The translations under genes and the position numbers were made by a program. A stretch of DNA of 64,000 nucleotides from RYN-230 sp963723595 (GTDB lineage Bacteria; Actinomycetota; Actinomycetes; Streptosporangiales; Streptosporangiaceae): positions 868,001-932,000 of the forward strand of contig CAVRRQ010000006.1 of assembly GCA_963723595.1 (NCBI GenBank), in the 5' to 3' direction. How positions within the stretch are numbered: position 1 is the stretch's first letter; every line of letters begins with the position of its first letter. Below are positions 27,316 through 36,142 of the stretch, in pieces. The notes below the pieces were generated by a model. The model saw only the letters and a list, made by a program, of their open reading frames with translations, did not search any database and was not told the DNA's origin.

Positions 27316-27689
27316 GAAGGGCTGCCTGGCTGGGCCGCGCTCGCCGGGGCGGGGCCCTGGCCGTTGCCGCTGACCGCGGCCGGCGTGCCGGGGGCCGACG
27401 CCGGGGTGCGTGACCGGCGGAACATCTTGAGCATCCGCCCGGTGACCGCGTAGCCGCCGACCACGTTCATCGCGGCGAACGCGGACGCCACGAAGGCCAG
27501 GATGTAGCCCAGCGCGTCGTGCGCGGTGACCGCGATGAGCATCGCGCCCGCCAGCACGATGCCGTGGATCGAGTTGGCCGCCGACATCAGCGGCGTATGC
27601 AGGGTGGCCGGCACCTTGCTGATCACCTCAAAGCCGACCAGCAAGGCCAGGACGAAAATCGTGATGTCAGTGAGCAGTACCGTGGTCAC
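27312..27689 (-). CDS. pntAb: NAD(P) transhydrogenase alpha subunit, membrane part
   Basis: 125-residue membrane part of a split alpha subunit. Three helices (ITIFVLALLVGFEVI; THTPLMSAANSIHG-type loop seen here as LHTPLMSAANSIHGIVLAG; LAFVASAFAAMNVVGGYAVTGRML) match the family. A short Pro/Ala tail follows. Overlaps both neighbours by four bases (ATGA). Confidence 0.95.
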   Translation of the reverse strand: MTTVLLTDITIFVLALLVGFEVISKVPATLHTPLMSAANSIHGIVLAGAMLIAVTAHDALGYILAFVASAFAAMNVVGGYAVTGRMLKMFRRSRTPASAPGTPAAVSGNGQGPAPASAAQPGSPS

Positions 27690-28861
27690 GGGGTAGCACC
27701 TCCGGGCGAGCCAGCACCAGGCGTGGATTCTGCGAGCAGGGCAGCGGTAGCAGGGTGGATAACGGCCCCGTCGTGGGTGATGACCACTCCAGCCTGGATC
27801 TCGTCGCCGGGGTCAATGGCCAGCGCACCGTCCTTGACCATGTACAGCAGCAGCGTGGCGATGTTCCGGGCCAGGAAGGCCGAGGAGGCGCCGGGCACGC
27901 TGGCGGCCAGGTTCCCGGCGCCGATGACGGTGACCCCGTTCCCGGTGACGATGGTCTCGCCCGGTACGGAGCCCGCCACGTTGCCGCCGAGGGGGCCGGA
28001 CCCCATGTCCACCACGACCGCTCCCGCGCTCATCGCCTTCAGCGCGTCCTCGGTGACCAGCAGCGGCGGCTTGCGCCCCGGCACCTGGGCGGTGGTGATG
28101 ACCACATCATGGCGGGCGATGTGGGCGGCCAGCTCAGCCTGCTGGGCCTGCCGCTCCTCGTCGGTGAGCGCCCGCGCGTAGCCACCCTCGCCCGCCGCGT
28201 CGCGCACCGAGGCGAGTTCGATGAAGGTGCCGCCGAGCGACTCCACTTCCGTCTTGGTCTGCGGCCGCACATCGTAGGCGGACACCACGGCGCCGAGGCG
28301 CCGCGCGGTGCCGATCGCCTGCAGGCCGGCCACCCCGGTACCCAGGATGAGCACCTTGGCCGGCCGCGCGGTGCCCGCCGCGGTGGTCAGCATGGGGAAG
28401 AACCGGCCGAACGTGCCCGCCCCGAGCAGGGCGGCCTTGTACCCGGCCACGTTGGCTTGCGAGCTCAGCGCGTCCATGCCCTGCGTCCGCGTCAGCGTCC
28501 TGGGCAGCCCGTCCAGGCTGATCGCGGTCACCCCCTGGGCGGCCAGCGCCGCCGCCAGGCCGGGGTCGGCCAGCGGGCTGAGCAGGCCGAGGATGGCCTG
28601 GCCCGGGCGCAGCGCACCGGCCAGCTGGCGGTCCGGCTTACCGACCATCACGATCAGGTCGGCGTCAGCGAGCAGTTCGGCTCGGCTCACCACGGTCGCG
28701 CCCGCCTCCGCGTAGGCGCTGTCCGCCAGCCACGCGCTGTCCCCGGCCCCGGATTCCACGAGAACCTCGAGTCCGGCTCCGCGCAACCGCGCGATCATCT
28801 CCGGGACGAGCGCCACCCGGCGCTCGCCGGGCGCTGACTCCTTAACGACAGCTACCTTCAT
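27686..28861 (-). CDS. pntAa: NAD(P) transhydrogenase alpha subunit, NAD(H)-binding part
   Basis: 391-residue soluble domain I. It begins MKVAVVKESAPGERRVALVP, with the two Rossmann-like lobes of the alanine dehydrogenase/PNT fold, the nucleotide loop VLILGTGVAGLQAIGTARRLGAVV near residue 170, and the mobile-loop region followed by DMGSGPLGGNVAGSVPGE. First gene of the operon; the promoter should lie in the 300-bp space upstream. Confidence 0.95.
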   Translation of the reverse strand: MKVAVVKESAPGERRVALVPEMIARLRGAGLEVLVESGAGDSAWLADSAYAEAGATVVSRAELLADADLIVMVGKPDRQLAGALRPGQAILGLLSPLADPGLAAALAAQGVTAISLDGLPRTLTRTQGMDALSSQANVAGYKAALLGAGTFGRFFPMLTTAAGTARPAKVLILGTGVAGLQAIGTARRLGAVVSAYDVRPQTKTEVESLGGTFIELASVRDAAGEGGYARALTDEERQAQQAELAAHIARHDVVITTAQVPGRKPPLLVTEDALKAMSAGAVVVDMGSGPLGGNVAGSVPGETIVTGNGVTVIGAGNLAASVPGASSAFLARNIATLLLYMVKDGALAIDPGDEIQAGVVITHDGAVIHPATAALLAESTPGAGSPGGATP

Positions 28862-29164
28862 GGACGCGACCTCACGATGTCAGGGCGTGGACGGAAAGTA
28901 GCCTCATTCGCATGCGACTCGGCGGTCAGAGGCCACCGTCCCGCCGCACGGGGGACCTCCGGGCATGATCGCACAAGATCACTCTCCGGCTCCAGTATCG
29001 CCGAAGACCCCACCCGCGGTCTCCCCCGCGCGGGGGAGAGCGGCGCTACGCGTCGTCGCCATCACGCGACGCCCGGTGCGCGTGGCGGTGGCCGCGCGGG
29101 CGCTGGGTGGGTGTGGTTTGCGGCATCCACGGGGTGGATGGGGGCGCCGGGCGGGCCGGGCAGG
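28862..29164. other. Intergenic region between pntAa and ndgR
   Basis: 303 bp with no convincing gene. It holds a 20-bp GC palindrome at 29020-29039 (TCTCCCCCGCGCGGGGGAGA), a likely terminator for the leftward ndgR gene, and presumably the pnt promoter close to 28870-28960. Confidence 0.5.
29020..29039 (-). terminator. GC-rich palindrome downstream of ndgR
   Basis: TCTCCCCCGCGCGGGGGAGA is a perfect 20-bp palindrome, 125 bp past the ndgR stop. It can fold into a stem only with a minimal loop; a protein site cannot be excluded. Confidence 0.45.
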
Positions 29165-29881
29165 CTAGCTGGCGCGGCGGAGGGCGGCGCTGATCCGGTC
29201 GCCCGCGGTGACCACGGCGTTGGCGTGCAGCCGGCCCGGGGAGCGGGTCAGCCGCTCGATCGGGCCGGACACCGACACGGCCGCGATGACCTTGCCGCCC
29301 TGGCCCCGGACCGGGGCGGAGACCGAGGCGACCCCGGCCTCGCGCTCGGCCACGCTGGCCGCCCAGCCCCGCCTGCGCACCTGGGCCAGGGACGCCGCGC
29401 TGAACTTGGCCCCGCGCAGCCCCCGGTGCAGCCGCTCGGGCTCCTCCCAGGCCAGCAGCACCTGGGCCGCTGACCCGGCGGTCATCGACAGCGCCGTGCC
29501 GACCGGCACGGTGTCGCGCAGCCCGGTGGCCCGCTCCGCGACGGCCACGCAGATCCGGCTGTCGGCCTGGCGCCGGTACAGTTGCGCGCTCTCCCCGGTG
29601 AGGTCGCGGAGCGCGATCAGGACCGGCTGGGCCACGGCCAGCATCCGGTCCTCGCCCGCGGCGGTGGCCAGCTCGGCGATGCGCGGGCCCAGGATGAACC
29701 GGCCCTGGGCGTCGCGGGCCAGCAGCCGGTGCCGTTCCAGGGCCACCGCGATCCGGTGCGCGGTCGGCCGGGCCAGGCCGGTGACCTGGACCAGCTGGGC
29801 GAGCGAGGCCGGGCCCGACTCGAGGGCGCCGAGCACGGCCGCTGTCTTGTCCAGCACGCCGACTCCGCTAGAGTTGTCCAT
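29165..29881 (-). CDS. ndgR: IclR-family regulator NdgR (leucine biosynthesis)
   Basis: 238-residue regulator matching Streptomyces NdgR/AreB almost motif for motif: MDNSSGVGVLDKTAAVL, GLARPTAHRIAVAL in the recognition helix (about residues 36-55), RFILGPRIAELA, TGESAQLYRRQ, GLRDTVPVGTALSMTAGS, RRRGWAASVAEREAGVASVSAPVRG and SGPIERLTRSPGR. In Streptomyces it controls leuCD and other amino-acid genes from the same divergent position. A palindrome lies 14 bp upstream of its start. Confidence 0.95.
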   Translation of the reverse strand: MDNSSGVGVLDKTAAVLGALESGPASLAQLVQVTGLARPTAHRIAVALERHRLLARDAQGRFILGPRIAELATAAGEDRMLAVAQPVLIALRDLTGESAQLYRRQADSRICVAVAERATGLRDTVPVGTALSMTAGSAAQVLLAWEEPERLHRGLRGAKFSAASLAQVRRRGWAASVAEREAGVASVSAPVRGQGGKVIAAVSVSGPIERLTRSPGRLHANAVVTAGDRISAALRRAS

Positions 29882-29894
29882 GCTCCGATATTGC

Positions 29895-29913
29895 CGTCTC
29901 GGAATGCGAGACG
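29895..29913. promoter_or_regulatory. Palindrome in the ndgR-leuC divergent region
   Basis: CGTCTCG (29895-29901) and CGAGACG (29907-29913) are exact complements separated by five bases, 14 bp from the ndgR start. The position fits an NdgR autoregulatory site. No biochemical support is available from sequence. Confidence 0.55.
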
Positions 29914-30035
29914 CAAGTCGGAGATCAGGCCCCTGCGGGGCGCCATCCGGAGCAACCACCGGAGTGGCGCTCGCGAAGGACGGGGCCCCAGCTAGACGGA
30001 TCGCGACGAGGCGCCCGCTGAAAGGGGTTTCACGC

Positions 30036-31465
30036 ATGGGACGTACGCTCGCGCAGAAGATCTGGGATTCGCACGTCGTGCACCGCGCCGACGGTGAGCC
30101 CGACCTGCTGTACATCGATCTCCACCTCATCCACGAGGTCACCAGCCCGCAGGCGTTCGACGGCCTCCGGCTGGCCGGGCGCGGCGTGCGCCGGCCCGAC
30201 CTGACCGTCGCCACCGAGGACCACAACGTCCCGACGCTGGGGGTATCCGGCCCGGGGCTGCCGCTCGCCGGCCCGGGCAGCCCGGTCACGGACCCGGTCT
30301 CCCGGGTCCAGGTCGAGACGCTGCGCAAGAACTGTGCCGAGTTCGGCATCCGGCTCTTCCCGATGGGCGACGCCGGGCAGGGCATCGTGCACGTGATCAG
30401 CCCGCAGCAGGGGCTGACCCAGCCCGGCATGACGATCGTCTGCGGTGACTCGCACACCAGCACCCACGGTGCCCTCGGCGCGCTCGCGTTCGGGATCGGC
30501 ACCTACGAGGTCGAGCACGTGCTGGCCACCCAGACCCTGCCCCAGCAGCCCCCGGCCCAGATGGCGGTGAACGTGGCCGGCGACCTGCCCTACGGGGTGA
30601 CCGCCAAGGACCTGATCCTGGCCGTGATCGCCAAGATCGGCACCGGCGGCGGGGTCGGCCACGTCATCGAGTACCGCGGCGAGGCCGTGCGGAACCTGTC
30701 CATGGCCGGACGGCTGACCGTCTGCAACATGTCGATCGAGGCGGGTGCCCGGGCCGGGCTCATCGCCCCGGACGACACCACGTTCAGCTACCTGGAAGGC
30801 CGCGAGCACGCGCCGCGCGGCGCCGGCTGGGAGAGCGGCCCTGGACTACTGGCGGTCGCTGCCCACGGACGCCGACGCCCCGTTCGACCAGGAGGTCACG
30901 CTGGACGCGGCCGCCCTGACGCCGTTCGTGACCTGGGGCACCAACCCGGGCCAGGCCGCCCCGCTCACCTCCTCCGTGCCCGACCCGGACGCGATGGACG
31001 ACGCGGGGGACCGGGCGACGGCGCTGCGCGCGCTGACCTACATGGGGCTGACCGCGGGCACGCCGCTCACCGACATCCAGGTGAACACGGTGTTCGTCGG
31101 CTCCTGCACCAACGGGCGGCTGCGAGGACCTGCGCGCCGCGGCCGACGTGCTGCGCGGCAGGAAGGTCGCCGACGGGGTGCGGATGCTGGTCGTGCCCGG
31201 CTCGATGGACGTCAAGGCGGCGGCCGAGCAGGAGGGCCTGGACGGGGTCTTCACCGCCGCGGGCGCCCAGTGGCGCTCGGCGGGCTGCTCCATGTGCCTG
31301 GGCATGAACCCGGACACGATGGCGCCGGGCGAGCGCAGCGCGTCCACCTCGAACCGCAACTTCGAGGGCCGCCAGGGCAAGGGCTCCCGTACCCACCTGG
31401 TGTCCCCGCAGGTGGCCGCGGCCACCGCGGTCACCGGCCGCCTCACCGCCCCCGCCGACCTCTAA
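30036..31465 (+). CDS. leuC: 3-isopropylmalate dehydratase large subunit, two frameshifts
   Basis: Isomerises 2- to 3-isopropylmalate in leucine biosynthesis with LeuD, using a [4Fe-4S] cluster. The first frame holds MGRTLAQKIWDSHVVHR, the substrate motif VCGDSHTSTHGALGALAFGIG and GARAGLIAPDDTTF. It shifts near 30830 (DYWRSLPTDADAPFDQEV) and again near 31125, where one inserted base in GGCTGCGAGG destroys CTNGRLEDLRAAADVL. The last frame holds SAGCSMCLGMNPD. The cluster cysteines (in GSCTNGR and CSMCLG) are all present across the frames. Restored length about 476, normal for the family. ATG 30036 follows AAAGGGG. Confidence 0.92.
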
Positions 31466-31484
31466 CCGGGAGGGAGGACCGACC

Positions 31485-32099
31485 ATGGAGCCTTTCACCA
31501 CGCACACCGGCCGCGCGATCCCGCTGCGCCGGAGCAACGTCGACACCGACCAGATCATCCCGGCCGAATACCTGAAGCGGGTCAGCCGCATCGGATTCGC
31601 CGACGGCCTGTTCGCCGCCTGGCGGGCAGATCCCGAATTCATCCTCAACCAGCCCGTCGCGGACGGGGCGACGGTACTCGTGGCCGGTCCCGATTTCGGG
31701 ATCGGATCATCACGCGAGCATGCGGTCTGGGCGCTCGGTGATTACGGCTTCCGGGCCGTCATCTCCGCGCGCTTCGGTGACATCTTCCGCAATAACGCGA
31801 CAAAGGCGGGCCTGCTCCCTGTCCGCGTTTCCCCGGAATTCGCCGAGTCATTGCAGGATGCTCTCGAGGTAACCCCGGATACCGAGGTGACCGTGGACCT
31901 GGTCGCCCGTGAAGTGCGCGTGAATGCCCCGGGCGGCCCCGTGGAACTGCGGGCGCCATTCGATATCGACGACTACACCCGGTGGCGCCTGATGGAAGGA
32001 CTGGACGATATCTCGCTCACCCTGCGTTATGCAGATGAGATCACCAGTTTCGAGGAGCACCGGCCGCACTGGCTGCCGACGGCGGACGCAGTGGCCTGA
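31485..32099 (+). CDS. leuD: 3-isopropylmalate dehydratase small subunit
   Basis: 204-residue swivel-domain subunit. MEPFTTHTGRAIPLRRSNVDTDQIIPAEYLKR, DFGIGSSREHAVWALGDYGFRAVIS and ARFGDIFRNNATKAGLLPV are the conserved blocks. Starts 19 bp after leuC with AGGGAGG in front, so the two form an operon. Intact, unlike leuC. Confidence 0.96.
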   Translation: MEPFTTHTGRAIPLRRSNVDTDQIIPAEYLKRVSRIGFADGLFAAWRADPEFILNQPVADGATVLVAGPDFGIGSSREHAVWALGDYGFRAVISARFGDIFRNNATKAGLLPVRVSPEFAESLQDALEVTPDTEVTVDLVAREVRVNAPGGPVELRAPFDIDDYTRWRLMEGLDDISLTLRYADEITSFEEHRPHWLPTADAVA

Positions 32100-32268
32100 A
32101 AGCCCCCGCAGGACAGGAAATTCGGGCGTCTGGAGGCCGACACGCCGTGTTTTTACGCTGGGGTGATTGTGCGCCAGCGCTGGATCGCCTAATTTCAGGC
32201 AGGTCAGAGGTCGCGGCTACGGCTCCCTGTCCGCGCGACCTCCCGTGGGGGAACCGCAGGAGTGATTC

Positions 32269-32571
32269 ATGAACAAGCGTGACCTGATCGATGCGATCTC
32301 CGGCCGGCTGGGGGACAAGAAGACCGCGACCGAGGCGGTGAACGCGGTGCTGGATACCATTCAGAGCACCGTGGCCAAGGGTGACAAGGTCGCGATCACC
32401 GGTTTCGGCGTCTTCGAAAAGGCTGTCCGCCCGGCTCGCACCGCCCGCAACCCCGCCACTGGCGCCACCATCAAGGTGGCGAAGTCGTCGGTGCCCAAGT
32501 TCCGTGCGGGCGCGGACTTCAAGGCGATCGTGAACGGCGAGAAGAAGGCCGCGGCCGCGAAGAAGCGCTAA
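32269..32571 (+). CDS. hup: HU-family nucleoid protein
   Basis: 100-residue histone-like DNA-bending protein: MNKRDLIDAISGRLGDKKTA, the GFGVFEKAVRPARTARNPATG arm region, and a short Lys/Ala tail (EKKAAAAKKR). Single HU domain without the long lysine-rich tail of HupS. Own promoter region of about 170 bp upstream; the following 24-bp hairpin is its probable terminator. Confidence 0.95.
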   Translation: MNKRDLIDAISGRLGDKKTATEAVNAVLDTIQSTVAKGDKVAITGFGVFEKAVRPARTARNPATGATIKVAKSSVPKFRAGADFKAIVNGEKKAAAAKKR

Positions 32572-32583
32572 TCCGCGTGAGTT

Positions 32584-32633
32584 CATGATCATGGGATTGG
32601 TGTCGCCCTGGCGACACCAATCCCATGATCATG
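32584..32633. terminator. 24-bp perfect hairpin between hup and ddl
   Basis: Arms 32584-32607 and 32610-32633 are exact complements with a two-base loop; the stem begins CATGATCATGGGATTGG. It sits between convergent hup and ddl, 12 bp past the hup stop and 28 bp from the ddl stop. Such a long exact stem may be a bidirectional terminator or a REP-like repeat. Confidence 0.75.
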
Positions 32634-32661
32634 CCGGAGGTCCCCGGCACGAGGCGCCTGC

Positions 32662-33855
32662 TCAGTGCAGGCCGGCAGGCCGCCGGAGGGCCGTGGTGAT
32701 CAGGCGATCGATAAGTTCCCGCAACGACAACCCGCTGGCCGCCCACATCTTGGGAAAGTACGAGGCGGCGGTCATCCCGGGCATCGTGTTGATCTCGTTG
32801 AGCAGGATCTCGCCGTCCGGCGTGTAGAAGAAGTCCACCCGGGCCAGTCCCTCGCCGGACACCGCCTCGAACGCGGCCGCGGCCAGGCGCCGCACCTGCT
32901 CCAGGTGATCGGCGGGGATCGGGGCCGGGATGGCCATCCCGTTCGCGTCGTCCAGGTACTTGGCCTCGAAGTCGAAGAACGCCTCGCCGCCGTCCACCAT
33001 CAGCTGCCCGGGCATGCTGGTGTCCGGGGGTGCCCCGTCCAGCCCTTCCAGCACGGCGCACTCGATCTCCTGCCCGGTGATCGCCTGCTCCACCAGGATC
33101 TTGCGGTCGTAGCGCCGCGCGGTCTCGATCGCCGCGTAGAGCCCGGCCAGGTCATCCGCCCGGGACGTGCCGATGCTGGAGCCGCCGCGGGCCGGCTTGA
33201 CGAACACCGGCCAGCCCAGCTCGCCGATCGCGTCCAGCACCCGCTTGCGCTCCGTCTCGGCGGACGGGGCGGCCGGCCGCGCGGCCACGGCGGCGGACCC
33301 GCTGCCGTCCGTCTCCGGCCAGTCGCGGTCGCGGACCACGACGAACGGGCCGACCGGCAGTCCCTTCCCCTTGAAGATCAGCTTCATGTACTCCTTGTCC
33401 ATGCTGACCGCGCTGGCCAGCACGCCCGCGCCGACGTAGCGGATGCCCGCCATCTCCAGCAGGCCCTGCATGGTCCCGTCCTCACCGAACGGGCCGTGCA
33501 GCATGGGCAGGACCACGTCCACCTCGCCCAGCTCCCGGGGGATGGCCCCGGGCTCGGCGGTGGTCAGTGCGCCGGGTTCCTGCTGGAGGCCGGCGGCGGT
33601 CCACGGCAGCACCTGGCCGCCCGGCTCGGCGACCGCCTCGACGGACGGCAGCTGGCCGCCGGTGATGGCCAGCCGCCCGGGCTCGTCCGCGGTCAGCACC
33701 CACCGGCCGTCGGGCAGGATGCCGACCGGAACGACGTCGTAGCGGTCGCGGTCGATGCAGGCCAGCACCGTCCCGCCACTCGCGCACGAGATCGCGTGCT
33801 CCGGGCCCCGGCCGCCGAACACGACCGCGACGCGGATCTTGCGTTCCTGGTTCAC
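32662..33855 (-). CDS. ddl: D-alanine--D-alanine ligase
   Basis: 397-residue cytoplasmic ATP-grasp enzyme that makes the D-Ala-D-Ala dipeptide of peptidoglycan. VAVVFGGRGPEHAISCASG at the start, LPMLHGPFGEDGTMQGLLE, then FVKPARGGSSIGTSRA (ATP-binding), IECAVLEG, and RVDFFYTPDGEILLNEINTMPGMT near the end with the metal ligands. An insertion of about 20 residues after residue 180 (small residues, SAAVAARPAAPSA) is unusual but harmless-looking. Transcribed with the gpsA-side genes. Confidence 0.96.
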   Translation of the reverse strand: MNQERKIRVAVVFGGRGPEHAISCASGGTVLACIDRDRYDVVPVGILPDGRWVLTADEPGRLAITGGQLPSVEAVAEPGGQVLPWTAAGLQQEPGALTTAEPGAIPRELGEVDVVLPMLHGPFGEDGTMQGLLEMAGIRYVGAGVLASAVSMDKEYMKLIFKGKGLPVGPFVVVRDRDWPETDGSGSAAVAARPAAPSAETERKRVLDAIGELGWPVFVKPARGGSSIGTSRADDLAGLYAAIETARRYDRKILVEQAITGQEIECAVLEGLDGAPPDTSMPGQLMVDGGEAFFDFEAKYLDDANGMAIPAPIPADHLEQVRRLAAAAFEAVSGEGLARVDFFYTPDGEILLNEINTMPGMTAASYFPKMWAASGLSLRELIDRLITTALRRPAGLH

Positions 33856-33876
33856 GCCCGTTCCTCCCTGGTCCGC

Positions 33877-35148
33877 TTATCGATCTGCTCCCGCCAGGCC
33901 ACCGGGGGGCTTCGGGGGTCGTCCCCCCGGGCCAACACCGTCGAGGGCTTGGTTGACATCGGTGATGAGGTCCTCGCCGTCCTCCAGGCCGATGGAGAAC
34001 CGTACCGCCCCGGGGTCCATCCCGGCGGCGGCCAGGGCGGCGTCGTCGAACTGCCGGTGCGTCGTGGACGCCACGTGACTGACCACGGTGTGCGTGCCCC
34101 CCAGCGACGTGGCCACCTGGCCGACGCGCAGCCGGTCCGCGAGTTCGTACCCGGCCCGCCGGCCGCCATGGGGGGTGACCGTGACGATCGCGCCGAACCG
34201 GGTACCCTCCGGCCCCGCGTCGAAGAGCCGGATCGCGGTCTGGTGCCCCGGATGCCCCGGCAGGCCGGGGTAGTCCACGCTGCGGACCGCCGGGTGCCGG
34301 GCCACCGCGGCGGCGAACAGCATCGCGGTGGAGCACTGGCGGCGCACCCGCAGCGGCAGCGTTTCCAGCCCGCGGCGGAGCAGGAACGCCTCGTCGGGAG
34401 CCAGGGCGCCGCCGGTGTCGATGCGGACCGCGCGGACCTGGCTGATCAGGCCGGGTGCCCCGGACACCACCCCGCCGGTCGTGTCCGAGTGGCCGCCCAG
34501 GTACTTGGTGGCCGAGTGCAGCACCAGGTCCACGCCGTGCTCCAGCGGCCGGCAGACCGGCGGGGGCGCCATGGTGGAATCCACCACCAGCAGCGCACCC
34601 TGCTGATGGGCGATCTCAGCCAGGGCGGGCAGGTCGGCCACGGCCGTCGTCGGGTTGGCCACCGTCTCGGCGTACACGATCCTGGTCTCCGGCCGCAGCG
34701 CCGCCCGTACCTGGTCGGTGTCGGTCACGTCCACGAAATCGGTCTGCACCCCGAACCGGGCCGCGACGTGGCGCAGGAACCCGTACGTGCCCCCGTACAC
34801 CGCGGCCGGCGCGACCACGTGAGTCCCCGCCCCGGTGAAGGTCCAGAACACCGCGCTGATCGCGGCCATCCCGGACGCGAAGGCCTGGGCGGCGGCCGGC
34901 GCGGGCAGGCCCTGGCTCTCCAGCGTCGCCACCGCGGTGGCGAACGCGTCCGCCGTGGGGTTGTCGATCCGGCTGTAGCTGTAGCCCGCCGTCTCCCCGT
35001 TCAGCAGCGCCGCGTACTCGGCGCTGGAGGAGAAGGCGAACGCCGCGGTCCGGTAGACCGGCGTGCCGAGCGGCTGCTGCGCCGGGATCGGAGCGGGCGG
35101 CAGGTGCACCGCGCGGGTGTTCTCGCCGGATTGCTGGTCAGACGCCAT
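33877..35148 (-). CDS. Cys/Met-metabolism PLP-dependent enzyme
   Basis: 423-residue trans-sulphuration enzyme (cystathionine gamma-synthase/lyase or methionine gamma-lyase type). The PLP lysine is K215 in HSATKYLGGHSD, with YSYSRIDNPT (Y58) and FASGMAA providing phosphate contacts. D190 in VVDSTMAPP pairs with the pyridine ring. Reaction within the family cannot be fixed from these motifs. Overlaps the gpsA 3' end by 11 bp and precedes ddl by 21 bp, so it is part of a plsC-gpsA-this-ddl leftward operon. Confidence 0.9.
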   Translation of the reverse strand: MASDQQSGENTRAVHLPPAPIPAQQPLGTPVYRTAAFAFSSSAEYAALLNGETAGYSYSRIDNPTADAFATAVATLESQGLPAPAAAQAFASGMAAISAVFWTFTGAGTHVVAPAAVYGGTYGFLRHVAARFGVQTDFVDVTDTDQVRAALRPETRIVYAETVANPTTAVADLPALAEIAHQQGALLVVDSTMAPPPVCRPLEHGVDLVLHSATKYLGGHSDTTGGVVSGAPGLISQVRAVRIDTGGALAPDEAFLLRRGLETLPLRVRRQCSTAMLFAAAVARHPAVRSVDYPGLPGHPGHQTAIRLFDAGPEGTRFGAIVTVTPHGGRRAGYELADRLRVGQVATSLGGTHTVVSHVASTTHRQFDDAALAAAGMDPGAVRFSIGLEDGEDLITDVNQALDGVGPGGRPPKPPGGLAGADR

Positions 35149-36142
35149 AACGCTCCGGTTTCGCCGTGCGGGAGGTGAGCAGCATCGCCGCCTGGCCCAG
35201 GGTGACCTGGCCGTGCATCACCCCCACCACCACCTCGGTGATGGGCATCTCGACCTGGTGCTCCCGGGCCAGCTCCAGGATCGGCCCGGCCGACTTGGCG
35301 CCCTCGGCGACCTGGGTGCTGACCGCGGCCACGTCGGCCACCGCCATGCCCCGGCCCAGCATCTCGCCGAACGTCCGGTTCCGTGACAGCGGGGAACTGC
35401 AGGTGGCGACCAGGTCGCCGAGCCCGGCCAGGCCGGCGAAGGTGTGCTGGTCCGCGCCCAGCGCCGCGCCGAGCCGGGTGATCTCGGCCAGCCCGCGGGT
35501 GATCAGGGTGGCCCGGGTGTTGTCGCCGCAGCCCATGCCGACCGCGATGCCGACTCCCAGCGCGATGACGTTCTTGACCGCGCCGCCCAGCTCGCAGCCG
35601 ATCACGTCCGGGTTGGTGTAGGGCCGGAAGTACCCGGTGTGGCAGTCCTGCTGGAGCCGTTTGGCCAGCGTGTCGTCCGCGCAGGCGACCACGGTCGCGG
35701 CGTGCTGGCGCTCGGCTATCTCCCGGGCCAGGTTCGGCCCGCTGACGACCGCGATCCGGTCCGGGGCGGCTCCGGTGACGCCGGCGATCACCTGGCTCAT
35801 CCGCTCGTGGGTGCCGAGCTCGATCCCCTTCATCAGGCTGACGAAGGCGGCGCCGGCGGGCAGCAGGTCCCGCCAGGCGCCCAGATGGTGGCGCAGCGTC
35901 TGGGCGGGCACGGCCAGCACGACCAGGTCCGCCCCGTCCAGCACCCGGGCCGCCTCGGCGCTGGCGGTCAGCTCCGCCGGCAGCGCGATGCCCGGGAGAT
36001 AGTCCGGGTTCTCGTGCCGCGAGTTGATCGTCGCGACCAGGTCCGGCCGGCGGCCCCAGAGCGTGACCGGGGTGCCCGCGTCGCACAGCACCTGGGCGAA
36101 CGTGGTGCCCCACATGCCGGCCCCCATGACCGCCGCTTTCAC
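35138..36142 (-). CDS. gpsA: NAD(P)-dependent glycerol-3-phosphate dehydrogenase
   Basis: 334-residue enzyme making sn-glycerol-3-phosphate for phospholipids. Nucleotide motif AVMGAGMWGTTFAQVLCDAG at the start; catalytic lysine region GGAVKNVIALGVGIAVGMGCGDNTRATLITRGLAE near 190-225; LAGLGDLVATCSSPLSRNR follows. Its ATG overlaps the plsC stop by four bases, linking the two consecutive steps of phosphatidate synthesis. Confidence 0.96.
   Translation of the reverse strand: MKAAVMGAGMWGTTFAQVLCDAGTPVTLWGRRPDLVATINSRHENPDYLPGIALPAELTASAEAARVLDGADLVVLAVPAQTLRHHLGAWRDLLPAGAAFVSLMKGIELGTHERMSQVIAGVTGAAPDRIAVVSGPNLAREIAERQHAATVVACADDTLAKRLQQDCHTGYFRPYTNPDVIGCELGGAVKNVIALGVGIAVGMGCGDNTRATLITRGLAEITRLGAALGADQHTFAGLAGLGDLVATCSSPLSRNRTFGEMLGRGMAVADVAAVSTQVAEGAKSAGPILELAREHQVEMPITEVVVGVMHGQVTLGQAAMLLTSRTAKPERYGV

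Noticed and set aside
28965..29168. 67-residue plus-strand frame between pntAa and ndgR
   Set aside because: Overlaps a GC palindrome and shows no family features.
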